DNA of 64,000 nucleotides from Phallusia mammillata (taxonomy: Eukaryota; Chordata; Ascidiacea; Phlebobranchia; Ascidiidae): the NCBI GenBank assembly GCA_003260075.1, contig QLIY01000576.1:1-64000 (forward strand), written 5' to 3'. Below, one piece after another: positions 50,234 through 63,417 of this stretch. A program made the position numbers and the translations under genes. The notes below the pieces were generated by a model that worked only from the letters and a program-made list of their open reading frames with translations, had not been told where the DNA came from and made no database searches. Positions within the stretch are counted from its first letter, which is position 1. Every line of letters starts with the position of its first letter.

Positions 50234-50788
50234 TAAGTAAAAGATTTCGTCGAGCAAAAGCATTGTTCCGGCACTATTAAGTCTTTCACTTTTTATTGTC
50301 TTAATCTGCTCACTAACTTACATGCTCACAATTGCTATCATTATTTTTAGGGTAATTTGAGTTTTTTATTTTTAGGTATTAACGCCAGTTTCGTGTAAAC
50401 CCAATGACTTTGTGTTTCCTTGGGAAAAAAATTGCTGACCGGAAAGTCAAAGCGTATTTCTTCAAAAAATTGAAGCAGCTTTTTGTTGTCTGAATCAATA
50501 TTCTATGTCGCTTCGTTCAACTTCATGCAAATTCCATGGCTTTCTTTCAAGACTATGAACATTGGTTATGAGACAAACGACTTATTTTACGACGTTAAAA
50601 AAACTGGTACATTGTGTAGAAATATAACTATTTTGGGGCCTCTTACAATGCGCGAATGTTAAAAAAACAAACGCGAAGCTATGTTGAGATTTTTGTACCG
50701 TTTTTGTTTCGGCCTATTTATATCTTTTGGTTTTGTTTTCTCCAAAATCACAATAACAAACATTCCAAACAATTGTGTGATATGATGA

Positions 50789-50905
50789 TCACACCTACAA
50801 TGAATACCGGCAAATGCAATTGAGGTCACATGTTAAATGCGTGAGTAGCGAGCAACGCCTGTCGCACACACACTTTGCTCTTCCAGCTGTTCCACAATGA
50901 CGTCA
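50789..50905 (+). promoter_or_regulatory. Candidate muscle enhancer: T-box, E-box and CRE sites
   Basis: TCACACCT (50789-50796) matches a T-box half-site, CAGCTG (50884-50889) a MyoD-type E-box, and TGACGTCA (50898-50905) a perfect CRE. Ascidian muscle genes are known to use clusters of Tbx6, MyoD and CRE-type sites. The cluster is 1.2-1.3 kb upstream of the first recognised palladin exon. The regulatory role is inferred. Confidence 0.4.
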
Positions 50906-52118
50906 CATGGCACATTGGAAAGAGATAGCGTTTGTTCGTCAAGCCATCAAGCGAGAACTTGAATTATAATACAAGGCGGATAAAACATTGCTAGTTGCTA
51001 ATGGGGTACAATATTTTGACAGCAATTCTTGTTTTATTGGTAGGCAATAGATTTTGAAAGTGACAGTGTTATGCTTTTGGGGGAATAATGACACCTTGTT
51101 TTTAATCACTGCATCAAAAAGAAGTTATGAGGTGAGTTTTTTACAAATAAGTTTTTTACGGCCATGTTTTTTTTTCTTTTGGGATATTTGCGACGCAATA
51201 CAAAGAAACAGAAACGAAATAATATAGTGACGCAAAGGAAGTACCGCAAACGGTTGCGCAAAAAAAGGAAAAATAAAAGTCAGGGGCTTTCCTTCTCGTC
51301 GATTGGCGTATTTTTTTCAGCAATGTTTTTTTTTATTGAAATGTTATGTTTTTTAGAGAAAACGTTTTAATTATAGTGGTCCCTCTTCAATTTTTTTGTT
51401 ATTGCTTCTATAATTTGTTTGCCGAGAATCGTTTTACTTAAATAGTTCTGTTCGCAGTTTTAACGTGGCGAGCAAAGCAACAAATGCAGGGAAAACAGCA
51501 GTAGCGCTCAGCAAATTTTTGTATAAAACTGTAGATCATCTCAAACTTTAAAAAGGATGTGACCCTGTAGCAAGCGTCTGTATTAATAACATGTTCTACA
51601 ATTTCTTGCCTTATTATTTAAGTAGCCTACACGTCTCATTGGTTTTAGCAACAAACACATAAACTTCTTTGCATTATATTTCAACTTCAGTCAACATTGG
51701 TGATGTTTGTTTCCAGACTTTATTTAGAATTTTTCAACAAGAATAAACACTGATGTGGATTTGCACCTTTGAACCTGTCAAGCCGTTATTTCGGAGTTGC
51801 GCAGTGAAACCACAATTTTCTACCATCAGCAGTGTGCCCTATTTATGTCCCGCATGTTTGACACCCCTGTGTTAGTCAATCGCTTATATTGATTAAAAAC
51901 ATACTCTACAATCAAACTAAAAAATCTCGATTTTAAAAAACGCAATAAGGCGGGCGTTTAAATCCCAAAGCGCAATTAACTCATTATCGACTGAGGGCTC
52001 CATGAAACTGCGGTTTGTGCATCAACACATGAAATCCGCTAATATTCGGATGGTCTTGTGAAGTGATTCGAGATGAAACTAAATTATTATTTTACAAGGC
52101 GATTCTAAATGTTTACAG

Positions 52119-55100
52119 CCATTCCCCGAAAAGCGGGGATACCGCGCCACACTTTCACAAACCATTGAAGGATTTGTCTACGACGCAAGGCGAATGCATA
52201 GTTCTGGAATGTCGTGTGAAAGGACAACCACCGCCCGTTATCACGTGGAAACGAGAGGGTGACGTAATTGAAGATTGTCCAGACTTTCGTCTCTTGCATA
52301 GAGGTATGTAGCATTCGTGAAACCATGTTCAACCAATAGAGGTGGCCCTTGACTGTTTCTATTGTGTGTCAAAGGTGAAGTTGCCACACTTGTGATCGGA
52401 GAGGCATTTCCCGAGGACTCTGGACGATTTATCTGTGAGGCAAGCAACTCCGCTGGGACAACTACAACATCTTGCAAACTTGCTGTCCGAGGTTTAAACT
52501 ATTTTCATTTTTGTTTTACCACACGTTTATTATCCAAAACACAACAACGCACAGAAAAGTAAAATATAGACGAGAGGTTTTACTGAAAAATCTTTTTTAA
52601 CAATTTGGCACACACTTACTTAGTTAATCGATGGAAGGTAATGGTCCATTAATGTCAGTTGTCATATTTGACTTAGACTGCGGTGCTGTGGTGGGCAAGT
52701 ACCGAAATGCTAATGGTTACCTGTTAGGTTATGGGTTTACCTTGCAGTTACATGTTGATTCAGACGTAAAGACACATACCGCCATTCGGAACAGGGCTTT
52801 AGGGTCCACTTTGACTTACCTTCTTAGTATTCGTTTGTTTTGAACGTCAGTAATTGATTGTCATTTGTTCCTCAAACGACTTCGTTAGTAAACGCGCTGG
52901 GGCAACATTTTTGGTGTGGAGTTACTCGTGCATGAAATTGGAGTGACGCAGGTCGCAGACATGTCCTTTTTCGGCAGAAAAACGGCAGGCCGTGCTGATT
53001 TGTTCAGGCTGTGCGTGTCAGACAAAATTATCACAGTTTGTGTGCCGCCGCCAGCGCTTGGTGACATGAAGTTGTAGGCATGTGAACATTAAAACTTCTT
53101 AAGATGGCATTTAAAGTTGTAACGGTTTTTAAAGCAATGTGAGTCTGGTTCGTTATGTGGAGACAATATTGCATTGACCGCTTATGCAAACTGTGAGGTG
53201 TTGAAACTCCTGTTGTTGTTTTTAAGAGGGAATCTATTCAGGTGCATTTGCGCCTCGTTAGTTGCCAATGACGTGGAAGTAATGGCATTGCTAATGGAAA
53301 GTGGCACTTATGTAGACCTATGCACAACCTGTGATCCAACGTAAAAGTTTTCGAACGCTGCAGGGTTTCAGACGTATCCGTGCGAAAACAAACGCTTTAA
53401 TCATGTATCACACAGTTGCAACGACTAACCGGCAGAAGTTTTAGAATTTGACAATTGCTTTTGATACTGCTGTTAAACAGCAAACTACGATTTGATGTGT
53501 TGTCAATGAGAGGGCAGTGGTGACCATATAAGCTCATGTGATGCCGACAAGTTACATAAAATAAAGCGGAAACGTACTAACTCTAATGTACCATTGATTT
53601 AAGTGCAAACCAAGCGCATTCCGGAAGTATGTATAATGCTGGCAGTTGCAGACTATATTGAAAACATGAGGTCGGGCGATTTGACTAAAATTAAAATGCT
53701 TTATTCAAAAACAACTTAAAACTAGATGTTTGCTGGAAAGTGATCGAAAATATTTAGGATTCAGACAAATTTCCTAATATTTTGAAAGGTGTAATTATAA
53801 TTTTCATTACCGCTAGGAGTGGTGGGTTACGTTGTATTAAACATAACTTCTGTATTTTTGCAAGGTGGCGGTTATCATACTGTAAGTACTAAGTCAGCTG
53901 CTGCACCTCCTCCTTCGATTCTCAACACCCGCCCAACACAAGTTCTGCCTGCACATCAGTACGTAGAATGTGTTTGTATCTTGTATGTTGTTTTACAATT
54001 TAATAACTCATAAGTTTCATCCAAGTTCGACAACTTCATCGCACGGCAACGCCACCACCACCACCACTTCAGATTGTGGGATAATTTCATCTGAACGACC
54101 GATATTGGTTTCAAAGTTAAATATCATCCCTAAAAATCCACGCATTTTTGTCGTCGAAAATTCATGTCCAACAATTTCAAGTACGCATGACTCCAACGCT
54201 GATGTACCTACACCACAATCTGTAGCTTCAACTGGCAACAATAATTTTCCCCGAGAACCTGTGGTAGTTTTGTCGCCTAGGTAAGATTGCATAAACACTA
54301 TCGTCAAGACGCTTTTAAATCAAATATGTTGCAAGGTCAAACGTTTATTGTTTGTTACATAAAATTTCTGTCAAAACTCACACGGTATTTCATGAACATT
54401 TTCATGAGACATAATCATGTTTCACCCAGCCCTTCGCCAACACCCCGTTACGAGTCACCTACGTTACCTACCATCACACCACCAATGACCACCGCTTTCA
54501 TCAAAAATGTTGAGTAGGTTTCAACTATATTCAAGTACATCCAGGTCCATATGGTGATTTGTTGTTGTTTGTTAGTCACAATGCAGACGAAAATCACAAC
54601 TTCAAAGCGGAAAAGGACAGACTTGTAGATGAAGTTGCCAGGAACATTTCATCGCCACCAACACGGCAAATAAAACAGGTAAGGTTTCACTTTCCATTCG
54701 TCGTTTTTAAACTTGTTTAACAAGCTTATGTGGTTCGACTATTGTAGAAAAACAGTTCAAGTCGCGAACTTGCTTTCATAGAACGAGATATTGCACAAAG
54801 GTTGTCTTTGTCAGCGTCACCCCCCTTACCATCACCAGAACAGGTTGATAAATAATCACACGTAAAGTTCCTTCTATTTCCCTCCTTCTATTAGGAAAAC
54901 AAAGTCCAGGGTGATTACATTCTTTATTCTCCAACCTTGGCAGCCGTACTTGAAATCGAACCCCAGGTATTTGAGGTTCACATGCGTTTTCACCACAAAC
55001 CTAACCAATGTGCCATTTCTTTGTCACTTAACGAATCACTGCACAACTGTATTCACCTCATTTGAAATCAGAGCGTTCTTTTGCCAACGCATTAAAATAC

Positions 55101-58100
55101 ATTGTTCTTTGTGGGTCGCCAAGCTTTATTTGCAAAGGCTGCAATGAATTAAAGTAAACATATCACGCTTCCTTTCCCAACTCGACGCTTTACTTACTTC
55201 ACTTCTCTTGTCTTCTTTTGTTTTTTACTTTTTTGTGGTAACTGTGTTGATAAGTGGTGTGTGTTTGTGCATCGCGTGGACTTTTTCTTACATTTGCAGT
55301 GACATTTTTTCAGGAATATAAAGTTTCTAACTTTGAACAACGTTTAATGAACGAAATAGAATATAGATTGGAACGCACACCTCCAGTAAATGAAGACCCG
55401 GATGATGCGATTTTCGATGAAGTTTCGGTGGCTGATCAAGTACGTAAAAAAATAGTCGTAGTTTTAACTTTCCTTCCGTTTCATTTGACACAAACCTACA
55501 TTTTACTCAGGCATCTCCTACATTCATAACAAGATTGAAGAATTTTAAAGCGTTGGACTGCACATCAGCAAAATTTACGTGCCAGGTGTCAGCGAAACCC
55601 ACAGCCAAGGTACATTTTGTTTACATTTATTTTATACGTGTAGAATCAATAATATTCGTCAACACTTTGATACGTTTAGGTTTTTTGGTTTAAAGACGGA
55701 AAGCAAATTTCAAAACGTTCACAACATTACGTCCAAAAAGTCGCCGGAGGTGGACACCATGAACTTCTTATCGCTCATCTTTGCCTTGAAGACGATGGAA
55801 ATTATACAGCTTTAGCCATTAACCCGCAGGTAATTTTTAAACGTTGCTGCTTGTGCAATTCAGGTTTAGTTTATTGACTATCCTTTGTTGTTGTAACTGG
55901 TGATGTTACGAATACAATATTTGGTTTGTCGAACCCGAATCAGCCATTTTTACTATGGTTAAGCATTTCCGGGCGAATATATTTATGCTATATTCTGCAT
56001 TTCGTTATTAACCCAGTAAAAACTTATATCAAATCGCAATTCCATGTTTGTTGGAACCAATGCACTTCCTGTCACCGAAACAAGTAGTTTTTTAAATCCC
56101 GGAAAACACTATGGGGGCTCGAATATACAGCTTGAAATATTGTAATTTCATTGAACGGTATAAGCGCAAAATAATTAGAAGTGTATGGTGTAAGTAAAAT
56201 AGATTAATAGAACACTGAGGAAGTCTTAAAACTCGACGTCACAAGGCTACTCCCCCCCCCCTTAGAAGTGTATGGTGTAAGTAAAATAGATTAATAGAAC
56301 ACTGAGGAAAACTCGACGTCACAAGGCTACCTCTGATTTGGCATTATGCTCTTCGTGTGCCTAAAGACGATGAAGTATTTTTTCACGTCGAAGTTGGAAA
56401 TCTTTGATCGTCATAAAAGAACACTTGGATTTTTGTTTTTTAGGGTCGCACCAGTAGCACAGGCAGATTGGCCATGATCAGTGAAAAACACACACCGATT
56501 GAAAGAAACTCAACTCCTATCAACACCGCTGGGCGTTCGAGGTATGTTTGTTTCCACCCCTGTTGTTTGTCTTTGTTTCGCATCATTAATATACGGTTGT
56601 GTGTGTTTTGCATGTAACTTAGCTCACCACGTAGATCATTAAGTCCACGCATGTTATCACCACCACGTTCTGTTTCACCCTCGGCCTCGCCCGATTCTGT
56701 TTTCAAGTAAGTCATCGTCATTTACCATTTCTAACGACGCGAGCATTTCCTTACAAAACTCTTAAAAATTGCATGTTCTCAAAGAATGCCCGACAAAGGC
56801 GAACTCGCTGCTGACGAAGAGAGTCCAGTGGAGAAATATTATCGGCCAACATTTATTCAGAAGCCTCATGCCGACACAAAAGTTGATGAGGGAAAATTAG
56901 TTCGATTCGACGTCAAGGTAATGTAGAACATTTGTAGTCCAAGTTGTTTGCTCAGAACATTCTGATAAGTGACATTTTGTAATTTTCCAATACAAACTCT
57001 TGGAAATATTGGCGGAAAAAATCACATTGTTTTTTCGCAATGATAATGGCAATAACCGATACTTTTAATAAATACCAACGAAGGTCTTTTGACATGGTGG
57101 CCATTGAATTTGTCTTCACTAATAACATATTTTCAACATTTATCGCACTAAGGTCACTGGATTACCAACTCCTGATATTGAATGGCTCATAAACGGTTTG
57201 CCCGTACGGCAAGATTCACTTCACAAAGTTCTAGTGCGCGAAAACAACGTTCATAGTCTGTTGTTGGAAAGAGCATCGCCAATGGATGAAGGGCAATACA
57301 CCATCGTAGCTAGAAACAAAGCAGGGTCCGCCAGCGCCCATGTCCAGCTTCATGTTACACGTATGGCATTCGAATTACGAGAAGATTGTGATAAAAAAAT
57401 GTTTATTACGCTTTTGTTCATGTAGCAAGGGAGTACATGACAGCACCAGCGTTCGTGCAACGTTTATCTGCCCAAACTGTTGCCGACGGCGACCCAGTGC
57501 GTCTTGAGGCTCGTGTCGTTGGAACTCCTAAGCCTGTTATCTCGTGGAAGAAAGGATCTGATCAAGTTTTAACAGATGGCAGGCATCAGTAAGATTTGCT
57601 TTTGTTGCAAGTTTTTCGCCACTCATGTTTAATGCAACTATAAAAGGGAATTCGTTAGCATATTGGCTTCAAAGCCGTGATCTAATTTTTAGGGGTCGTT
57701 TAACAATGTCTTAAATTCAAGGGTTTTTATTTAAGATTATATCAAGACGAATCGGGTTACGTCTGTCTTCAAATAACGCGAACTGCTATGAAAGATGCGG
57801 CATGGTACACATGCAGTGCTACAAACAAAGCTGGAATTTCAAGTTGCAACTGCAAATTGGATGTTTACAGTAAGTTATTTTTCATTTTTTCCATTTGTTT
57901 CATGGATGCTGCTGCTAAAAATACAAGAGATAAATGAGACATTTTTTTTATTCTTTTTATGTGTCAAAATTAAAGTTTTTCGTCTTTAGGCCCCACTTCT
58001 GACATCCCATCCAACAGGAGGAGAATTCGCACACCACACAGATATGCCAACTTGGCTAAAGTTGCTGGAGTCGATATGAGAGAAGCTTTGACACCCGACG

Positions 58101-58141
58101 CACAAGCCAATCATTGCTTGCCAGAGTCGGAAGAACTGTAG
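52119..58141 (+). CDS. PALLD: Palladin/myopalladin-like actin scaffold, 5' end not found
   Basis: Palladin-family proteins cross-link actin and bind alpha-actinin in stress fibres and Z-discs. Exons: 52119-52303, 52375-52491, 53865-53962, 54015-54280, 54409-54513, 54576-54678, 54748-54843, 54895-54966, 55314-55439, 55511-55609, 55680-55829, 56444-56541, 56623-56706, 56785-56917, 57153-57360, 57426-57588, 57736-57869, 57990-58141, about 795 residues in continuous phase. Four I-set Ig domains are visible. Ig1 has CRVKGQPPPVITWKREG to DSGRFICEASNSAG. A Ser/Thr/Pro-rich linker follows, then EYKVSNFEQRLMNEIEYRLE, a palladin hallmark. Ig2 has VFWFKDGKQISKRSQHY and DDGNYTALAINPQGR. Ig3 has TGLPTPDIEWLINGLPVRQD. 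Ig4 has ESGYVCLQITRTAMKDAAWY. The C-terminus is LPESEEL. The first exon starts in mid-codon, so upstream coding exons must exist. AATAAA at about 58273 may end the transcript. Confidence 0.93.
52886..53345 (+). pseudogene. Coding-like fragments, one ankyrin-like, in a palladin intron
   Basis: Between palladin Ig1 and its linker exons lie GC-richer islands with open frames. At about 53153-53342 one frame reads YANCEVLKLLL and, further on, ASLVANDVEVMALLMESGTY followed by VDL, closely fitting the ankyrin repeat pattern. At about 52890-53077 another frame reads GVELLVHEIGVTQVADMSFF and ends in a stop. I see no start or good splice structure, so a decayed gene copy is the likeliest reading, but undetected exons of a nested gene are possible. 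Confidence 0.4.
56173..56330. repeat. Poly-C-bounded duplication
   Basis: TTAGAAGTGTATGGTGTAAG and the following approximately 70 bases lie on both sides of a C-run at 56251-56260. The first copy has an extra TCTTA between AGTC and AAAC. Within a palladin intron. Confidence 0.8.
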
Positions 58142-58614
58142 AATTCTATTTTATGTTGTGCCCCATAAACTTTACGCAATGATATCACTGCTTTGATTAG
58201 CGCATGTTTTCTCAATCGTTTCGTGTAAAAATCCATGATAATTTGCATGTTACAAAATGGAATGTTTTATAACAATAAATTCTTTTGCATATCGTGTGCA
58301 AGAATCTATATTTTTGCAAGAATGCTTAGTTTTTCTAACAGTTTCATCTGCCAAAGCAAATTGCACAAAGTTTGTTGCTTTTAGGAAACTGTTTTTTTTT
58401 TTTGCGAAAGCACATTTTCCGACTTTTGGCATCGCCCGATTACATCCTAGAACATCACATAAATTCCTGAACAACTAGGGGACAGATTATCATGGGTACA
58501 AGTTTATTACAATTTACCAAATGGCTGAATTTTTGCATAGTACAAGGTAATATGATACACATGGCTCATACTGAAAGTACCAAGCATACGAACATTGGTC
58601 TTCACTTGATACAT

Positions 58615-61600
58615 CTAAACTACGTAAACACACAATTGGCACGGGATGTAATTGTTATTGTTGTTACTGATGTTGAGTTTTTTATTGTCTTGTCCAAGTG
58701 ACGACTTCGTGTTGGAGTTAGTGGGTGGTTTTACTTTTACGTCGCCACGATTAAACCTCCGGCTGAGGCGCGAAACTAAACCTGATTTCAACTTAGGGCC
58801 ATTGGATTGATTGCTTGATGTTCTACTGCGCACACTACCCACACTTAAACGCTTGCTGATGTCGGCGATTTTTTGTGATTGTCTTATCTTTGTCACAGGA
58901 TTTGGAGGATCGTCAACAGTGGTAATAGTTACAGATGGCTGTTTGGATTTGGCACTAAACGATTTAAAAAGTGGCTTCCTCTTTTTTGGTGTTCTGTCTC
59001 CGGAGCACGTGGTGTCTTCAGACTCATTCGAGTCATTGGCATTTTTTTGTCTTTTGTTTAACCGAGTTTTGGTTGAAAATCGTCCTATCTGCGACAACAG
59101 TTTTCCACCTATTCCCTTCTTTGGGGTTGATTTCTGTGTTTCTTTCAGCTTTCGTGGCATAGACTCAGTGGAAGAGGCAATGTGTTCATCCAATGTTGAT
59201 GTTGAGCCAGCCTTTATCACACCTTGACCCTGCAATTGGTTTTTCCTCAAAGTCGAAACTTTTTGTGTCACGTAACTCACGACTGGCGTAACGAGTTCGT
59301 CCTTGTCCTGGGAAAAAGCCTCTTCGGTTTCTGTGGGTTTGTTTTCTTTTTGTTTCGCAGCAGGACTACAGTTTAGAATTGAAACTGTATGTCGTCTGTT
59401 TTGGTAGTGGTCTCCGCTGTTTGTAGGGTTAATATCGGGTAAACTTGCTGTGGCATTTGGTTCTTCTTCAAGGGGAGACATAGATACTGAACCCCGGTTA
59501 TACGAAGACTGGAGGGGTATGCCGCTTATTCTTGAACGCCGGAAAGAAAGGGCACTTCGTTCTGGTCAAATACATTATAGGAGGTCTCAATTTAAATCAT
59601 CACGATGAATATGATAAACAAAATCTAACAAACTTACAGATTGTTTATTACCAATCTGTCTGTTAGTAAAATAAAATAGAGATAAAGGCAATGCTCACTT
59701 TGGAAAAAAAACCTTTACTAGCAATATATAGAATGGATAAGTCAACATGTTACTGCTTATATGGAAAGTTAACCTAGGCCAGAACACAAAGAAATTGAAA
59801 CGTGACCTGTGGATTATATGCAAAAGTCAAAGGGCATTAAAATCTAGAACAGGTTTAAAGCCTCTTTATGGATATTCGCAATATACCACACTTATAATAG
59901 CATTAGTAAATCTTATTAAGTTGCAAATTTTAAGCCACCTTTGTTAAAACAAGTAGATATTGCAGTTAGTTTCTCAGTATTCAAACATGTCTTCAAGTAA
60001 CAATTGAATGAAAGAAAAGTTAGAGCCATGCATCATGCAACAAAGAATTTTCTTCTCATCTGTAGACTTTGGGCCTAACTTGAAATGCCATGCAGGATCA
60101 CATGCTTCGTGACAAGTCTGAACATATATTATGTTACTTTAAACTTCAAAGTTATTAAATGAGAGATTGTATAGAAAATTCTTGAAGTTTTCAGCAGTTG
60201 CCACTGTTACATTATAACTCCAGGGACATGCAAACATTAATTTTCAGGACAAAAGCAAACCTTTTGTAAGAATCCTCTTCATCTGAGGAATCTGATTTCG
60301 TCAACACAAGTAAATGAAACAAAGGTAAATCAAAACCAAATAAAACTAATTGGAATGATCAGTTGATCATAATAGTGATATGAACTTACCATGATTAAGT
60401 CTTGCTATGGTAGACGCAGGTCTTCTATTCACTAAAACAATTTTGTTGAAGCAAAAAATTATGTATGTTGGATAAAATTAAGATTTCTAATTTAATTCAA
60501 AAATGTTGTACAAAACATTCCATGGTTTCTTTGTTGCTGTGATTTCCTTCCATAACTTTTTTTTAATGTACTAACAAGAAAGCTATGGTTATAACAGCTT
60601 AGGAATTTTGTTTTCTTGTTTCAAATTTTACAAGTTTTTGAAGGTAGTAATGTGGCATTTAAGTAACACAGCTTAAATTCATGTAAAAAGATGTCATTCA
60701 AAAATGATTGGACTATGTCTAGTATTTTGAAAATGTTGAGGGGGGTTTGTAAGAAAAAGAATACCGCTGTAATATATTTTTGATGCTTTTCTGCATACCT
60801 TTATGTGAAGAATCCTGAACATTTTCACTAACATGTGCTTTCTCCATTCCTTGCAACTAAAACAAACACAAATTTAAAAATTCAGTGAAAACCGTAAAAA
60901 TTCAGAGAATAAATCATAAAAATGACTGTGTGCATATAATCATCAAGCAAACCTATAGCTTAAATTCCAGTGATTGGGCATGATTTTACCATTATTGTGA
61001 TCAGACATGGGGTTGAATACACGCTACAAGTATTCAAATACTTAACGAATACCTGCATGGCTGTATTCGAATTCATGAATACTTTGGTAATTTTTGAGTG
61101 ACAGCAATTCAAATAGTATTCGAATAAAACGAGTCAAATATTTGTATTCATGAATAGTTGACCAAAATACATCGACATGTAATTCGAATACTATTCGAAT
61201 AAACCCAAGCATGTATTTGTATTCACGAGTACTTACGCACTTTTTAAAGTCCGGCAATTCGAATTGTATTTGAATAATGCGAGTCAAGTTTTTGTATTCA
61301 CAAATTGTTTGTAATGTTTTAGTGCCATCAATTTGAATTGTATTCGAATCAAACATGTCCCCCCCCCCCCTTTGTATTCATGAATAGTTGACCAAAAAAC
61401 AACAACGTGTAATTCGAACACTATTCTAATAAACCCAAGAATGTATTCGTATTCATGAATACTTGCATGCTTTTTGAGATGTAGCAATTCGATTTAATAG
61501 TTTCAGTTATTTATATTCACGAATTGTTCAACTGTTGTAAGTTCGAATGCACTGATTCGGGTATTTGTAATTGCGGAAAAAAAAAACGGCACGAAACTAA

Positions 61601-63225
61601 ATGAGTAAAAAGTCACGTTTGGGTTTATGAATTGCAAATTAATTTTAAAAATTTTAAACCAACAAGCTTTGTTTTGCCAGATTAGCTTGACTGATTTAAA
61701 TCTCCATCATATAAATTTCTCCAAATTTACATATGTTTGCTTACAAACCATGCTTCACCTGTCATCTGCTGCAAACAACCTAATGTTGCAAGCTTTGTAA
61801 CACAATTGCATTAATGCAACTTCATAATCAAAGTTCTCTGTGTCATTGTTTCAGAACATAAACAAAAACTTGTCAAATCAGGTCACATTCACTGCCAAAT
61901 CGAATTGTATTCGAATCGTTTTGGCAAAAAATATGTAGCAACACATTCTCGACTACTCCTAGTTTAAAAGTTATCGACAATTCGAATTGTATTCGTAAAA
62001 ATGTAGTTATGTATTCGATCTAACAAATCTTATGTTGCCAAAGGCTGACAACAATTTGAATTGTATTCGTAAAAATGTAGTCATGTATTCGATTTCACGA
62101 ATTGTTACGTTGCCGAAGGCCGACAACAATTCGAATTGTATTCTTAAAAAATTATGGCCCCCCCCCCTCACATTCACTGCCAAATCGAATTGTATTCGAA
62201 TCGTTTTGGCAAAAAATATGTAGCAACACATTCTCGACTACTCCTAGTTTAAAAGTTATCGACAATTCGAATTGTATTCGTAAAAATGTAGTTATGTATT
62301 CGATCTAACACCCCCCCCCCTGTATTCGAATTTGCAAATTCTTAGGTTGGCAAGGACCTACAACAATTTGAACTGTATTCGAATGAATTTACTCAAGCTT
62401 TTGTATTCGCGAATTGTTTTTTTCAAAAGTTAACATCAACCATTTGAATTGTATTCAGGCACTGCCGAACCAATCATTCGAATACAGCATGATGCCGGCA
62501 AAACCTGTATTCGAATGCATTCCCCCCCCCCCTGAATTGTATTCAGGCACTGCCGAACCAATCATTCGAATACAGCATGACGCCGACAAAACCTGTATTC
62601 GAATGCATTAGAATAAAAATGACGAATTGCCCCATGTCTGATTGTGATTACATTACACAAAAAAAGTGAAACTAATCACACCTTTAATTGAAAAATTGCT
62701 ACAGATTTGAACAGGTTTTCAGTAAAACCACTTACTTTTTCACGAAGGTCAGCGGTGTTTTTCTTTAAGTACTGCAATTCTTCATCATTTACACCTACAA
62801 TATTTTGTGATTAGAACATTTTTACATTTTTTTTAATGGTAATTCAGTTATCCACCTGTTGACTTGACGTCTTCTTGGTCAAGCTCCAACATATATTCAT
62901 CACCTATTTTTCCTAAATTTCCCATAGAAACAAATTCTCCTAAAAAGGTAATAACACAGTTTCACTTTAAGTTCACTGATATTTGTACCATCAGTTCAGT
63001 GGTTGGGCCAACTGCTCAAATAAATGACATCAATATGAATTTCATTTTAAATTTAATATCATTATGAAATTTGTAACAAGAGATTATTTACGCTTAATTA
63101 TATTGTACCTGAAGTGGGCAGAAAGTATTTTGAAGATGGTCTTTTTGTGAATGACCAACTTCGCCTCTTGTTAGATTTCTTTCTTAGTGGGCTTGCCAAT
63201 CGTGATTGACTTGTGCTAATTAATC
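58615..63225 (-). CDS. Unrecognised Ser/Lys/Arg-rich protein, 3' part of gene
   Basis: The last exon (about 59554 or 59561 down to the stop at 58615) codes for over 300 residues that are mostly disordered, Ser/Thr/Lys-rich, with several RxxS-type sites (NRRHTVSILN, DISKRLSVGSVRSRTSS, RLSRRFNRGDVKVKPP). Probable upstream exons: 60290-60260 (SSDEEDSYK), 60433-60391 (NRRPASTIARLNH), 60857-60799 (LQGMEKAHVSENVQ), 62796-62736 (NDEELQYLKKNTADLREK), 62941-62857 (SMGNLGKIGDEYMLELDQED) and 63225-63111 (KKSNKRRSWSFTKRPSSKYF). The mid-part is a weak coiled coil. Composition suggests a cytoskeletal or phospho-regulated scaffold, but no family is recognised. Two acceptors are possible for the last exon. 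The 5' end lies beyond 63225, perhaps outside the window. The gene is tail-to-tail with palladin. Confidence 0.65.
61002..62640. mobile_element. 1.64-kb hAT-like element filled with TTCGAA repeats
   Basis: Inverted tips are CAGACATGGGG and CCCCATGTCTG, flanked by perfect 8-bp direct repeats ATTGTGAT at 60994-61001 and 62641-62648. The whole interior consists of variants of an AATTCGAATTGTATTCGAAT motif in both orientations, spaced roughly 60-120 bases apart with GTATTCATGAATA- or TATTCACGAATTG-type spacers. Several C-runs (about 61361, 62158, 62311, 62522) are each followed by a near copy of the preceding DNA. No transposase frame. Confidence 0.85.
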
Positions 63226-63417
63226 TACAAATCAAAGAAAAATGAATATTTCCATCTAACGATAACAACCAAATCTTGAATACTTTTTTTTCTGAAAAAG
63301 CATTAAGGTGGTGCTGTCTTAAACATGCTGTTTTTTTTTCACAGACACAAAGGGGATTTATAAAATAATTGAGCTGTAGGATTTTTTGCAGTAAAGCATT
63401 CATAATGTTATAATAAA

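Larger units (their letters stand above)
45437..52118. other. Long non-coding region between NF-kappaB and palladin
   Basis: It holds the NF-kappaB promoter side, several hAT-like elements, a poly-C-bounded duplication and a possible palladin enhancer. The 5' exon or exons of palladin should also be here but were not identified. Short reading frames in it are not supported as genes. Confidence 0.6.

Noticed and set aside
51164-51370. Lys/Arg-rich frame as a first exon of palladin
   Set aside because: It is low-complexity AAA/CGC-rich sequence with no suitable donor in phase with the exon at 52119, and no palladin similarity.
58811-59227. 138-codon plus-strand frame
   Set aside because: It is the antisense shadow of the long minus-strand last exon, whose Ser/Lys-rich frame continues through it.
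61002-62640. CRISPR-like array, because of regularly spaced palindromic repeats
   Set aside because: The context is eukaryotic, spacing and repeats are irregular, spacers are not unique, and terminal inverted repeats with an 8-bp target duplication identify a transposon.
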